Below, one piece after another: positions 44,388-57,086 of a DNA stretch of 64,000 nt. The notes under the pieces are model-generated. The model did no database searches. It worked only from the letters and a program-made list of their open reading frames with translations, and was not told where the DNA came from. This DNA is from Conus ventricosus (lineage: Eukaryota > Mollusca > Gastropoda > Neogastropoda > Conidae), in NCBI GenBank assembly GCA_018398815.1, contig CM031595.1:133929386-133993385 (forward strand), given 5' to 3'. A program made the position numbers and the translations under genes. The first letter of the stretch is position 1. The number at the start of each line of letters is the position of its first letter.

Positions 44388-47300
44388 GCTGACACCGGTT
44401 ACCAGTGTGTTTCTGTTTCACGAGGGGTCACGCCGAACAATGTTGTCAACTGTGTTGGTGTGCAAGAAACGTGTGATACAAATCCCGTGCCTGATGTCAG
44501 TGTAGGCGAGTTGTGCACGGATTTTTCCAACCATCAGGATGAATGTGTATATAGTGTTGTTGATGTGCTGTGTGCGAAAGAAGGGAAGTCTGAGATCAGT
44601 GATCACTCTGTCAACCAGCCGCATGTTTATGTTCGTCCACCCTGCAGTGATGACGTTGGGGATGAAGCGTGTATGAATGTTGCACGGGAAGAATGTGGGA
44701 GAGAATGTAGAGTGGACGGGGTGATGATGAAAGAAACTGGTGGCAGGGGTAAATGTCTGAACGTGTCTGAAATAAACAACGGTGATGATTGTGAGAATGT
44801 GAATGTTATAGACATCAATGGCAACTGTAAGATTAAAACTGATTGTTTCACTCATCCTGCATGTAAGAATGTTAGTGACTGTAATAATCACATAAGTAAA
44901 AGCAGCAGAGGTGAATATAGAAATTGTAATAACAAAGATGGTGACGATGTAAATGTGGATAGAAAAGATAAGAACAGCTGTGGAACTGACTCCTTAAAGC
45001 CGTTTGGGACGAATGAACAAAAAACCAATTTTACGAAAGGGTCAGGAAAAGAAAAAGATGATGGTGTGGATTTACAACCTGACAGCGGTTCCTGTTCTGG
45101 TCTGAATGTGGGGAGTGTGTACGGTTTTGTAAAAAACATATCTTTTCTTCACTGGAATATATGTGGATTGTCTAATAAATTAGAAGATAGATGTTTTATT
45201 CAATTTGTTTCCTCGTTTGATGTTGTTTGTTTAGTGGAGACGTTTACAGAAAAATTTGAATCGACTATTTTCATAAATCATAATCTCTACGTAAAGTCAG
45301 CGGTTAAGCTTACAAAACATGGAAGATGTTCAGGGGGATAATTTGCTTGGTACACAAAAGCTTAGTTCCTTATGTGCGTCTTATTGATTGTGAGATTCCT
45401 TGTTTGATTTTATTTTTGCTTGATAAAGAATTTTTTGGTCTTGGAAAAACAACCTTACTGGCTTGTACATACGTTCCACCTGAAAATTCACCTTATTATT
45501 CTGTAAATAATTTTGACAATGGCATTGACTTGTTAGAAGACTGTATTGTGAACAAAGTGATGTCTTTAGGTGATATTGATTTATTGCTCTGTGGTGATAT
45601 CAATGCGAGGACATCTAACCTGTCCCCGGAAATTATTAGTGAGCGTGATCTACATGTCTGTCACAACAATAACAAAAGTCCTGAAATGGTGAGATCTTCC
45701 CAAGATAAAGTACTCAACTTGTACGGAAAGAAAATGTTGAACATGTGTTCTGTATTAGGATTATGTATTTTAAACGGTGTATGTAATGGCGACTCAGAGG
45801 GTCGTTTCACATACATTTCTGACACAGGTAACAGTGTAAACGATTATTTCCTAGCATCTGTAGACCTTTTTGAATTATTAAGTAACGAGTTAACTTTGAG
45901 AGTACTAGAAAGATTTGAATCTGATCACCTGCCCCTTGTATTGTGCGTAAATGTCTGGAGTGAAAAGATGTATTCCAACATAAATATGCGTGTTCAAAAT
46001 AATGAATTTATTGTCAAATATTGTTGGAACCAAGACTACGCTCGGCAGTTTATTTTTTCCATGCGGTCAGAAGATATACAGAACCAGATATTAGTGGCTG
46101 AAGATCTGATACATGTGGATGTCAACAAGGCAATAGATCAATTCAATAAGATTGTTAAAGATCAACCTGAATGTATGGTGAAAAGAATACCAGTAAACAA
46201 ACATATTACTCAAAATAATTGGTATGACCAGGAATGTAAACTATATAAATGTAAAATGCGTAGACTATTCAGAAAATTTTGTAAAACGTTAGATAAAGAA
46301 GACGGAATTGAATTTTGTATTGCAAGGCGTGGATATAATAATTTAAACAAAAGGAAAAAGAAAGAACATAATGATAGCTTACTAAATGAACTCGTGAATT
46401 CCATTCAGTGTCAGAAATCCTTTTGGGAACATGTTCATAAAATATCTAGAAAGAGATCACAACTGTCAAATGATATTCCTGTGCATGAATGGTGCCAACA
46501 TTTCAAAAGTTTGCTAGACAAAGACGATGATGAGAGTGTCATTGTGGAGGAAATGTTAACAGATGAGGACAGAGAGGAAGTTTGTCTGCTTGACAGACCC
46601 ATATCTAAGGAGGAGGTATTACTTGCTGTACGAAAATTGAAAAATGGTAAATCTGCTGGACCAGATGGTATGATTGGCGAGTTTTTCAAGAATTCTGGAG
46701 AATGTAGTCTCAACTTTTTAGTAAAGCTATTTAATTTTCTGTTTGATTCTGGAATATATCCTGATGGCTGGAAAGAATCTATAGTTCTGCCTTTATTTAA
46801 AAGGGGAGAGGTCAATGACGTGAACAATTACAGGGGTATCTCCTTGAGTAATATTTGTAGTAAATTGTATAGTTCTGTTATTAATAGTAGATTGGGTGAA
46901 TGGGTACTCATGAATAATATAACTGGGAATATCAAGCTGGGTTTAGAAAAGGTTACTCAACAATTGATCATATATTCACGCTATTAGCTGCCGTGCAAAA
47001 ACAGTTAGTAAATAATCAGAAGTTGTATGTTGCCTTTGTTGATTTTGAAAAGGCTTGTGATTCAATCTCTCGTAAACTTTTATGGCCTATTTTGATAAAA
47101 AAAATGGAATAAAAGGTAAGCTATTTTGTTGCGTAAAAGTAAGTATAGTGAAGTAAAAGCAAGAATACGATCAGGAGCAAAATTATCTGATTCTTTTATG
47201 TGTTCTCGTGGTGTTAAACAGGGCGATGTTTCTAGCCCCGTGTTGTTTTCGTTGTTTATAAACGAACTAGCCCTGGAAATAATAGAAAATGGTAGGCATG

Positions 47301-48526
47301 GAGTGACTTTTGATTTTACAGAATTGTTTATTTTGCTGTTTGCTGATGATATTGTGTTATTGTCCACGACAGTAATTGGTCTCCAACGTCAACTTAATTC
47401 TTTATACTCTGCAGCCAAAGGACTTGAATTACATGTTAACATGAAGAAGACTAACATTATTGTTTTTCGTAAGGGTGGGTATTTGGCAAAAGTTGAGAGA
47501 TGGACCTATGGAAATGAGAGAGTCGTAGTGAATGCGTATAAATATCTAGGAATATACTTTACAACCAAACTCAGCTTTAATTATGCCTGTCAGGATATCG
47601 CAAACAAGCAAAGAGAGCAGTTGTAGTTATTCTTCATATTTTGTACAAACTGGACTGTAATTCATTTAGTATTTTTACGAAGCTGTTTGACTCACAAGTT
47701 CAACCAATTCTGCAGTATGGAGCTGAAATCTGGGCTTTTGAAAAAAAGTATGATCATAGAGAAAGTTCACTTGTATGCATTGAAGCGTTTCTTAAATGTT
47801 GATATGAGAACTCCAAACGATATGATTTATGGAGAACTCGGAAGATATCCAATTTACCTGAACTCCTGTGTAAAATGTATTAAATACTGGCTGAAGTTAA
47901 CTAGAATGCATGAAGATAGGTTACCCTTTAAGGCATATAAAATGTTGATGTTCTTGGATAATAATGGAAAGAAGACATGGGCTTCTAGTGTGCGACAATG
48001 TTTGAATTCTTATGGATTTGGGTTTGTTTGGGATAATCAGGGCGTTCAAAACATATCTGGATTTTAAAAATGTTTTAAAGACAGGATAATTGATTGCAGA
48101 TGGCAAAACTGGCATGATCATGTTAACTATAGTGATAGATTCTTACATTACAGACTCTTTAAGACAACGCATGAGTTAGAACCATATGCCAATGTTAAAA
48201 TGAATCGATACGTTATGAGCACACTAGCAAAGTTTAGACTTGGTGTTTCTGATATCGCTTGTCATCGTTTCAGATACTACAACTATGCCGAAAGTGAATT
48301 TGTATGCCGTTTGTGTGGTTTAGCTAAAGAGGATGAAGTTAACTTTTTGTTGTGCTGTCCTGTATTACATGACCTTGGAACCAAACTTATTCAACCTAAG
48401 TATTTTACTGAACCATGTCATTTCAAGGTAACATTACTGCTGTCGTCAAGAAAAGAAAACATTATCTGCAATCTGGCTATGTTTATTTATGAAGCACAAA
48501 AAAGACTGCGTGCTGTTGTGCATTAA
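44388..48526 (+). pseudogene. LINE ORF2: AP endonuclease and reverse transcriptase, frameshifted
   Basis: The frame is open from 44388 with no ATG before 44500, so its true start is unclear. An Asn/Asp/Cys-rich N-terminal extension of about 200 codons precedes the endonuclease: FLHWNICGLSNK (about 45145), LVETFTEK (about 45232), YVPPENSPYY, LLCGDINART (about 45588) and ESDHLPL (about 45918). RT motifs are GKSAGPDGMI (about 46648), NNYRGISLSN (about 46825), VDFEKACDS (47037, motif A), GVKQGDVSSPVLFS (about 47210) and FADDIVLLS (about 47338). The C-terminal finger CRLCGLAKEDEVNFLLCC (about 48306) has Asn in place of the usual His. Breaks near 45330, 46930, 47115, 47625 and 48066, mostly single-base. 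Confidence 0.9.
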
Positions 48527-48677
48527 CTTAATTCGATTTTGTATATTTTCATTATTGCTGTGGACAAGTTTATAATGTGTAATGTCTTAGGCGTAAGTTG
48601 CATTGTATGATTGTGTAATGCCCGCCCCCCTTCAGTATGGGGCCATGGCCTTAAATCTGAATAAATATTCGTATTCG

Positions 48678-48683
<6 letters not shown>

Positions 48684-48740
<57 letters not shown>
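48684..48740. repeat. (CT)n tract at the LINE 3' boundary
   Basis: About 28 CT units directly after the (TATTCG)n tail. Confidence 0.95.
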
Positions 48741-48741
<1 letters not shown>

Positions 48742-50179
48742 ACTCTCCTCTCCTCAAACATTGTCATTGTCTTTCTCAAAGCGTTCTAGAGAGAATTACG
48801 TTGCGTATTTGTGATGTCTGTGTATGTAAAAATCTGACGAAGACATATTAGGCCCTAATTGTCAAATGGCCCTAATCACTTGTCTGTTTAACATTGTGTG
48901 TTTGGAAGGAGAAAATAATTTCATATTAACTTCTCGTCGCACATTTGTGTGATCATAGACATCTAATAAAGATAACTATTTTAACATGAGATCGTGATTT
49001 TTCAAATAAAGAGAGAAAGAATCGGGGGGGGGGGGGGGGGGGGGGGGGGAATGGGGGGGGAGAGAAGGAGGGTGAGTGGGGAAAATGGGCATTAAATCAG
49101 CATTATTTGTACCTTTATGTGCGTTGTAGCTGCAATCTAAGAAAACCAAACTTAAGGAAAAAGAAAAAAAGGAGAAACAAACAAAATAATCACGTAGAAT
49201 CAGTCCATGCGATTATATCAATAGATCACAACATTAAAAAAAAAAACAAAAAAAAAACAATTGAAATCTTAATTCTGATTTACTGACGGACAGAGGGATC
49301 GGAGATGATGATAGTCATGACGACAAGAAGTTCATTTTGAAGCGATGCCCACAATACAATACGCCGATTTACATACAGTAGTATACTGAACAGCACAGTA
49401 CGATTCAATACAGTCTAATAACATACAATCCAGTGTTACACACTGCAATAGAATGTGATTCACTTTGTTTATCCATATGGTACAAAAATGCACTTTTTTT
49501 TCTGGACAGTTTAAGAAATAAGGGTCACAGACATTTTTGTACTATATGGCAAGCACACGGCAGGTATAGCCTACTCATGTAGACATGTGCGTAGAGAACG
49601 CGTGGTTTGAGGCATCTTCTCTCTGTCAGCGCACAAAGTTTGGAACAAACTGAAGAAAACCAAACGAGAGAAAATCAATACACAGTAAAACACGAATTTG
49701 GAACCAAACGGAAAGTAATTTTGACTTTTTAGACGAGCTTAATGTAAACGATGGGGGAAAAGTGTAGCGGATTCAACAGGCTTCTACGTTGAGGCCAGGC
49801 TGATGCAGAATGGGGGGACGGGGGGGAGGGGGGGATATTGATCCACTGTCAAGTCACTTTGCTTGCTTTGTGTTGCAGCTGTGTCTTGTGGTGGTCGCTC
49901 GCAGTGAGATTACACACACACACACACACGCACGCACGCACACAGATTCGGATGATTCACTCATTACGAGGCCTTGCCTCCTGATGAAGGGGTGTGCGAA
50001 AATTATAGAAAAGTAACAAAAAGCGAAAAAAATAGAACAAAAACGAAGTGACTGAGGGCGGAAAATAAAGCAAAATTTAGACAGAAAAGGGTTAGTTACC
50101 GACAAACAGATTATAGGACAAAACACAATGCATTTCGATCTCTGGGTCGTCTTCAGGCAAAACAGACATTTAGACCAGT
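48741..50179. other. No gene; G-run and small repeats
   Basis: Holds a run of about 26 G at 49024-49049, A-rich runs at about 49234-49260 and (CA)n(CG) at about 49913-49942. No coding region supported. Confidence 0.65.
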
Positions 50180-50622
50180 GAAAACTGATGAGAGGCTATC
50201 GTTGTTGGAGAAGAAAGAAAAGGGGGAGGGAGCAAGGGCAAGGGAAAGCTCATATCTCTGCCCACACATACGTATGCAACTGGAGGAGAGATGGAAACTC
50301 ATGCACACAGTGTCATTGGAAACGTAGACAGTACTTTTGGATGGTGTTCATTGTAGTGGGTGAAATATGTGTTGGCATAAATATGACAATGTTGGTTGAG
50401 GTGAAATGGAAATGATCAATGTGAAAAAGGGTATCAGTATCTTAGGGGAATAAAATTTCACGCAAAAAAAGGGGGGGGGGGGGGGGGGGGTTGTAGATGA
50501 ATGATGGTCGTAATGAGACTAATTATAAGAAGTGAGATAGTGTTAGTATTGGGACAATAGTGTAATAATACTGGTTGGAAATGAAATGAATGAGATAATC
50601 AATGGGAAATGTGTTGACATGC

Positions 50623-50694
<72 letters not shown>

Positions 50695-52258
50695 GGAGGT
50701 GTGTGTGTGTGGGGGGGGGGGGGGTAGCCATCGTGCATAACTAATGGGTGGTGGTCATAATGATAACAGTTATATGTGGGGATGTTTTTGTACTGTTAAT
50801 GATGGTCGGAAAGAGGATCGGGGGAGGAGGTTTAAAAAAAAAAGAAGAAGAAAACGGGGCACAGGGGTGGAGAGTGGAGAGATAAGAGTTGAGACGGGGG
50901 GGGGGGGGGGGATAGGAAGGAGAGGAGGGGAGGGAACGCTCATCTCTCTCTGCATACACAACGTGTGCATGGGTGGGGGGGGTGGGGGGGGGGGGAAGAT
51001 GGGAACCTCATGCCAACAGTATTATTGGAAAAGCCAACAATACTACTGAACAATGATCATTGTCATAAGTGAAATAATATTTCGGGATTTCCATCAAACA
51101 TAACTGCTAGGTGATGATCATAATGATAACTGTTGTATGTTGGGAATGCTTTGGTTTTTATGATAATGGTTGGAAAGGCAGACTGGCAGGGGGCGGAGGG
51201 AAATAAAAGAAACAGGGCAGTGGGGGGGGGGGGGGGGAGATCGGGAGGGGGGGGGGCGGGAGGAAGGAGGAAGGCAAAGCTATCTCTCTGCCTATACCTA
51301 TATGTGCAAAGGGACGGAGGGGGTGGGGTGGGGGAATAGGAAATGATCAATGACTGATGGATTATGATCATTGTCATAAGTGAGATCAACAGTGCCATAT
51401 GATGACGATCATTGAAATGGTGAGATCAACAGTACTACAGGATGATGATGATCAATGTCATAAGTGAAATAATGTGGTGGCATTAGTATAATGATGCTGG
51501 TTGGGGGTAAATAGGAAATGATCAATGACGGTGGATGATGATCATTGTCATAAGTAAAATCAACAGTACCATATGATGACGATCGTTGACACAAGTGAGA
51601 TCAACAGTACTACAGGATGATGATCAATGTCATAAGTGAAACAATGTGGTGGCATTAGTATAATAATGCCACTGGGGAAATATGGAAAGATAAATGACAT
51701 GGATGATGATCATTGTCATAAGTGAAATAATGCAATGGCATTAGTATAATAATGCAAGTTGGGGGGGGGGGGGGGGGGGGGGGGAGATGTGGATATGATC
51801 AATACGATGGATGATGGTCATAGTATCACCTTAGGTGAGATCAACAGTCCTGTGGGATGATGATCATTGTCGTAAGTGAAATAATGTGGTGGCATTAGTA
51901 TTATAATGCCGGTTGGGTGAAAATGGAAATGATCAATGACTGATGGATGGTGATCATTGTCATAAGTGAGATTAACAGTCCTGTAGGATGATGATCATTG
52001 TCATAAGTGAAATAATGTGGTGTCATTATATTATAATGCCGGTGGGGGTGGGTGGGGGGTGGGGGTGAAAATGATCAATGACTGACGGATGACGATCATT
52101 GTCATAAGTGAGATCAACAGTGCATTAGTATGATGATCGTTGTCATAAGTGAAATAATGTGGTGGCGTTAGTATTATAAATGCCAGTTGGGGGTGGGTGG
52201 GGTGGAAATGATCAATGACTGATGGATGATGATCATCGTCATAAGTGAGATCAAGTGA
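50180..52258. repeat. Complex minisatellite with long G-runs
   Basis: Two related unit types. In the left half (to about 51340) blocks of roughly 350 bp repeat, with GGAGGGA..GCTCATCTCTCTGC..TA, GATGG.AA.CTCATGC.(A)ACAGT and CATAATGATAACTGTT. In the right half (about 51340-52258) units of roughly 110-170 bp repeat, with GAAATGATCAATGACTGATGGATGATG, CATTGTCATAAGTGAGATCAACAGT and AATGTGGTGGCATTAGTAT. Each unit ends in a G-run of variable length (up to about 27). A (CA)n tract lies at 50628-50692. No genes. Confidence 0.85.
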
Positions 52259-52289
52259 GTGTAGTGCCTAGTGGCTGTGGCGTTCGCCA

Positions 52290-52322
<33 letters not shown>

Positions 52323-52388
52323 ACACACACACACACCACACACACACACGCGCGCGCGCGCGCGCGCGCGCGCGCGTGCGCGCGCGCC
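52290..52388. repeat. (CA)n(CG)n microsatellite
   Basis: (CA)n with ACC interruptions, then about 18 CG units. Confidence 0.95.
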
Positions 52389-53763
52389 ATGTTGAATCAA
52401 CAGCTTACTAGCGGCACAGGAAAATAATGTTAATATCTTTTGCAAGTGACCGAAAACCAATATTTCACCAATTTTCCTGGATCATCAGGACAGCTACCCT
52501 CGGAATAACGCTCTGTAAGCTCGCCCGCATTTTTATGCTCTCATCCCGAGGCGTTTCCAGACCTCAGATGTTTCCCCAGAGCTGTTCTGTGACACAAGCA
52601 TACATAGTTGGACCTATTAGCACACATATGTTACCAAGCTGATGACATATGCGCGCATACATGGATTGGTGACAATTATCATGTGCCCATCTGATGACAA
52701 TGTAAAATGCAGACACTATTGGACACGCATTAGTCAGCACTCCTGATAACACATTTACGTACACACACATGAAGATATTCATTACGACTCTTGATAACAC
52801 GAGCACTGTCTTTGCAGAATAGTACAAGGTACAGGCAATGTCAGTACTGACAAAAGACAACACTTCCGTCACAGACTGAGCAACATGATGAACTGCAAAT
52901 TTCAGTACTCCCCTTTTAAGACACTAACAATTAATTTGTTTTGGCTGTCAGAAAAGTACAGTCGTAGCTTTTGGCAACTATAAGTACAGCACATGGAGTG
53001 AGTATTTATTTGAAATGTCATCATTTTGATTTCGTTCTCCCAACCTCCTCTTTCTGAGAGCAGAAACTGACGGAAAATATAAATAACACAGCTGGCACAA
53101 ATGCTCTAGCCAGGATGCGGATGTCGGACTTTAACTTCCAGAAATGAAGCTGCACAACACTGTTCCTTTTTGTAAAGACCATCGTGGAGTGGAACCACCT
53201 GGAAGAAACAAGTCCAGGCCAGTACTGTCGCTGCATTCACAGCAGCGGTGGGCAGTTCTGCAGCCCTCCACTAAACTTATATTGTACATGAGTTAGGTTA
53301 GGTAGGTGGGGAAAGGGTGGGGGTCAGGCACCCCCCCCCCCTTTTTTTTTGGGGAGGGGGTGGGAGGGGGGGTGGCACTACCTTCTGCAGGGTCAGGGCC
53401 GGTAATGTACAGGCTTGCCTGTATGTGCAAAGCGAAAAGTAGTAGCGACCCGGCAGCTCCACACCTAGCTAGTCTTTAAAGGGTCATCACCCATAAATAG
53501 CATGTTAGGGTTTGTTCACAAGTATGATCGAGCCTGTTTCGATGTACGTGGTACTTTTCTTCTGAACCACTGCTATCCGTGTTTCGGGTCGTGCAAGTAC
53601 CAAATCGTGACTCGCCACGGAGATTGCCGAGCACAGTACGGAAAGAGACGAGAGTCGGGGATTCCGCAAGTGACGTATAAATGCCAAGACTACCGTGAAT
53701 GAAAGACATGTCCCTAAAAGCTTTCGCTATGAGGACGTAAAACTCAACTATTTTCCGGCGATA
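52389..53763. other. No gene seen; possible upstream region
   Basis: Unique sequence with short C and T runs near 53332-53350. A 66-codon plus frame (53502-53702) has no motif. The last 60 bases run into the candidate exon at 53764. Confidence 0.55.
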
Positions 53764-53937
53764 ATGGCAGATGCTGCCTGCTACGAGTCAAGTTCCAATG
53801 AAGAGGACATCGAACGTGAAATTTTTACTGAAGTGTATGGAGTTCAGCCGTACCAGTTTGAACCTACAGCTCCTTGTAGAGTACCACCTCCCTCGCCATC
53901 AGACGCTTCTGTTTCTTTCCAGGCAGTTCGACATTAG
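53764..53937 (+). CDS. Candidate first exon, acidic protein with PYQFEP motif
   Basis: The ATG at 53764 lies in the good context ATAATGG. It is followed by an acidic Ser/Glu-rich stretch and VYGVQPYQFEPTA. Similar 'QPYxFEP' motifs precede a Cys-rich P2X7-type intracellular domain in many invertebrate proteins of unknown role. Nothing of that domain is seen within the next kilobase. The frame stays open to 53937; an intron could begin before that, but I could not pick a donor with confidence. It could equally be a fragment of such a gene family carried by a transposon. Confidence 0.35.
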   Translation: MADAACYESSSNEEDIEREIFTEVYGVQPYQFEPTAPCRVPPPSPSDASVSFQAVRH

Positions 53938-54047
53938 TTTTACAGGCTGACCATATTATGTACATGTACACACATACGCACGACACAGATAGTACATGAT
54001 ATACACATGCACATACATACATCTGTTCACACACACACACACACACA

Positions 54048-54079
<32 letters not shown>

Positions 54080-54254
54080 TACCGTATAGTATGTAAATAA
54101 CTTTAAAATGATTATGTGATAAACCACATTTTCCTTCAGATGTTTAGATCCATCAATAATGCCTTTTCCTTTGAACAGGAGTTCGTCAGCTACTGCATCA
54201 TCACACTAATTCTCTCCCCTGCTGTAGAAATCTTTTCAATTGCTGTTCACTTTC

Positions 54255-54287
<33 letters not shown>

Positions 54288-54910
54288 ACCACAACACCCC
54301 CCTTTTTTTCATTCCTCATTTTTCAATCTCACTCTCTCCACTTACATTCTGAAGTTCCACAATAACAATTAGATTCTGAGGGTCTTTTACAATATACTGC
54401 AGTCAAAGATTCTGGCTTTTATTTTAAAAACTGATGCGTGACGTTCCGTACATCAGATCTAAGCTGCAGATCTAAGCTCATTATTCTCTTACTCACCAGG
54501 GCAGTTTTTTGCATACAGACATACCACACCTGCATATATCTTAAAATGCACACTAAGTCACCATCCTGTGTCCAAATACTGTTAAATAACTCACTTACTA
54601 AAAGCAAATGGTTGTTGGGCGGAAACTTGAACTTGCAGGGGTGCCTGATGTGGGGACATCCCGTAATCACTACGTGTCAATATCACTAACGGGCTAAAGC
54701 TCTACGGAACACTAATCTACATAATCCAAACGACTATTACCGATATCACTACAGTGTCATTCGCAAGACGATTTCCCTTCATAACTTGTACCTATGCAAC
54801 TATTTATGATTACCACTACGATTTACAGACACCGTCTTTATCGCTACGTCTCTATCTCACTCTATATCACTACGATTATAAAAAAAATGAAACAAATTAC
54901 GAAAGAATGT

Positions 54911-54911
<1 letters not shown>
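53938..54911. other. No gene; (CA)n and poly(C)
   Basis: (CA)n at about 54029-54076 and a run of about 30 C at 54258-54287. Nothing else supported. Confidence 0.6.
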
Positions 54912-54954
<43 letters not shown>

Positions 54955-54966
54955 TGTGTTTTGTGC

Positions 54967-55040
<74 letters not shown>

Positions 55041-55127
55041 GTGTGCGTGCGTGCGTGCGTGCGTGCGTGTGTGAGTGTGGTGCGTGTGGTGTGTGTGTGC
55101 ACGCGCGCACGTGCGCAATGTCTATCA

Positions 55128-55194
<67 letters not shown>

Positions 55195-55212
55195 GCCCCC
55201 CCCCCCCCCCCT
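54912..55212. repeat. (TG)n, (CG/TG) and (CT)n microsatellites, poly(C)
   Basis: (TG)n with interruptions at 54912-55110, (CT)n at about 55131-55194, then about 17 C. Confidence 0.95.
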
Positions 55213-55226
55213 TTTCTCTTCCTGTC

Positions 55227-56805
55227 ACCATATTGTATACGTAATTACTGGTAAGAAAAAGACGAAAAAGAAACACCCGAAGGTGCTGGGAGGACCCAGA
55301 GAAGCACTGTCTCCACCTGCCTTAGAGGGAGTCCTGTACCACCCTTGGAGGCCTGCGCTGTGTTGACGATGGGTACAGGCACGCACAGGACACTCCATTA
55401 AGATATCAAGGGACATAACTGCTCCTGAACAGAGGTAAATTAGACTACAGGATGCAGCTCATAACAGCCTTAAAGTAGCATCCCCATGGGTGTACCAGCC
55501 CGTATTTCATGACTGCAGAGCCCACCGGCGAAAAACACCACCCATCCAGCTGCCGAGCACACCCCACAGACCCAACCACCCCTGCCCACGGACAGATGAA
55601 GACAGTGCCACTCCAGACACAGCCAAGCTTTCGCCATACGGTTTTTATGTACCCTCAAGAAAGAAATCCAAAGTTGTAGTCTTTCCCACTGTCAACAGGA
55701 CTTTCCCTGTGGTCAGTGGGTCTTTCCTCACCGTCACTGGACCTTTCTCCAGGGTCAGCCTAGTTAAGGCAAAGAAGAAAAAGAAAACCCGAAGGTGCTG
55801 GGGAGGACCAGAGAAGCACTGTCTCCACCTGCCTTTAGAGCAGTCCTGTACCACCCTTGGAGGCCTGCGCTGTGTTGACGATTGGGTACAGGCACGCACA
55901 GGACCTCCATTAAGATATCAAGGGACATAACTGCTCCTGAACAGAGGTAAATTAGACTACATGATGCAGCTCATAACAGCCTTAAAGTAGCATCCCCATG
56001 GGTGTACCAGCCCGTATTTCATGACTGCAGAGCCCACCGGCGAAAAACACCACCCTCCAGCTGCCGAGCACCCCACAGACCCAAACCCCCCCCTGCCCAC
56101 GGACAGATAAAGACAGTGCCACTCCAGACACAGCCCAAGCTTTCGCCATACGTCTTATGTGCCCTCAAGAGAGAATCCAAAGTTGTAGTCTTTCCCACTG
56201 TCAACGGACTTTCCTGTGGTCAGTGGGTCTTTCCTCACCGTCAATGGACCTTTCTCCAGGGTCAGCCTAGTTAAGGCAAAGAAGAAAAAACACCCGAAGG
56301 TGCTGGGGAGGACCCAGAGAAGCACTGTCTCCACCTGCTTTAGAGCAGTCCTGTACCACCCTTGGAGGCCTGCGCTTGTTGACGATGGGTACAGGCACGC
56401 ACGGACACTCCATTAAGATATCAAGGGACATAACTGCTCCTGAACAGAGGTAAATTAGACTACAGGATGCAGCTCAAACAGCCTTAAAGTAGCATCCCCA
56501 TGGTGTACCAGCCCGTATTTCATGACTGCAGAGCCCACCGGCGAAAAACACCACCCTCCAGCTGCCGAGCACACCCCACAGACCAACCACCCCTGCCCAC
56601 GGACAGATGAAGACAGTGCCATCCAGACACAGCCAAGCTTTCGCCATACGGTCTTATGATTATTGGGCCTAAGATATCAAGGGACAGGACTGCTCTAAAG
56701 CAGGTGGAGACAGTGCTTCTCTGGGTCCTCCCCAGCACCTTCGGGTGTTTCTTTTTCTTCTTTGCCTTAACTAGGCTGACCATATAGTATACGTAATACT
56801 GGTAA
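55227..56805. repeat. Array of ~512-bp units with an inverted end and direct-repeat flanks
   Basis: Three units start at about 55275, 55787 and 56292 (ACCCGAAGGTGCTGG), periods 512 and 505. The third is cut at about 56660. From about 56685 to 56778 a segment of the same unit follows in inverse orientation. The whole is flanked by ACCATATTGTATACGTAAT at 55227 and ACCATATAGTATACGTAAT at 56779, extending to a ~28-bp direct repeat. No gene is seen. It resembles a composite or nested mobile element of unknown class. Confidence 0.8.
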
Positions 56806-56814
56806 AATATTAGT

Positions 56815-56818
<4 letters not shown>

Positions 56819-56885
<67 letters not shown>

Positions 56886-56918
56886 GTTTGGGATGGGGGT
56901 ATGTTTTTTGTTGTTTTT

Positions 56919-56981
<63 letters not shown>

Positions 56982-57036
56982 AATTTCTGTTTTGCTATTG
57001 TTGTATTGTTTTAAGGCATGACAGATACACATATAT

Positions 57037-57082
<46 letters not shown>
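56819..57082. repeat. Three (CT)n tracts
   Basis: (CT)n at about 56818-56883, 56921-56975 and 57041-57084, separated by short unique spacers. Confidence 0.95.

Positions 57083-57085
<3 letters not shown>

Positions 57086-57086
<1 letters not shown>

Larger units (their letters stand above)
43210..48683 (+). mobile_element. CR1-group LINE with 2A-bearing ORF1, about 5.5 kb, in a (CT)n tract
   Basis: A near full-length non-LTR retrotransposon: a short 5' UTR (43210-43383), ORF1, ORF2 and a 3' UTR ending in GGGGCCATGGCC... and a (TATTCG)n-like tail (about 48662-48683). ORF1 is intact. ORF2 has AP endonuclease and RT but no RNase H. It lies between two (CT)n tracts. The group is inferred from the 2A + coiled-coil ORF1 and the APE-RT ORF2. 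Elements with 2A-like motifs are known from CR1 and related LINEs of sea urchins, molluscs and other invertebrates. A phylogeny would be needed for the clade. Confidence 0.85.

Noticed and set aside
45080..45200. A spliced host gene around the endonuclease start
   Set aside because: The endonuclease and RT motifs run on continuously apart from frameshifts, as in a LINE.
54794..55366. 190-codon Cys/Val and Ser/Leu-rich frame
   Set aside because: Encoded by (TG)n and (CT)n tracts.
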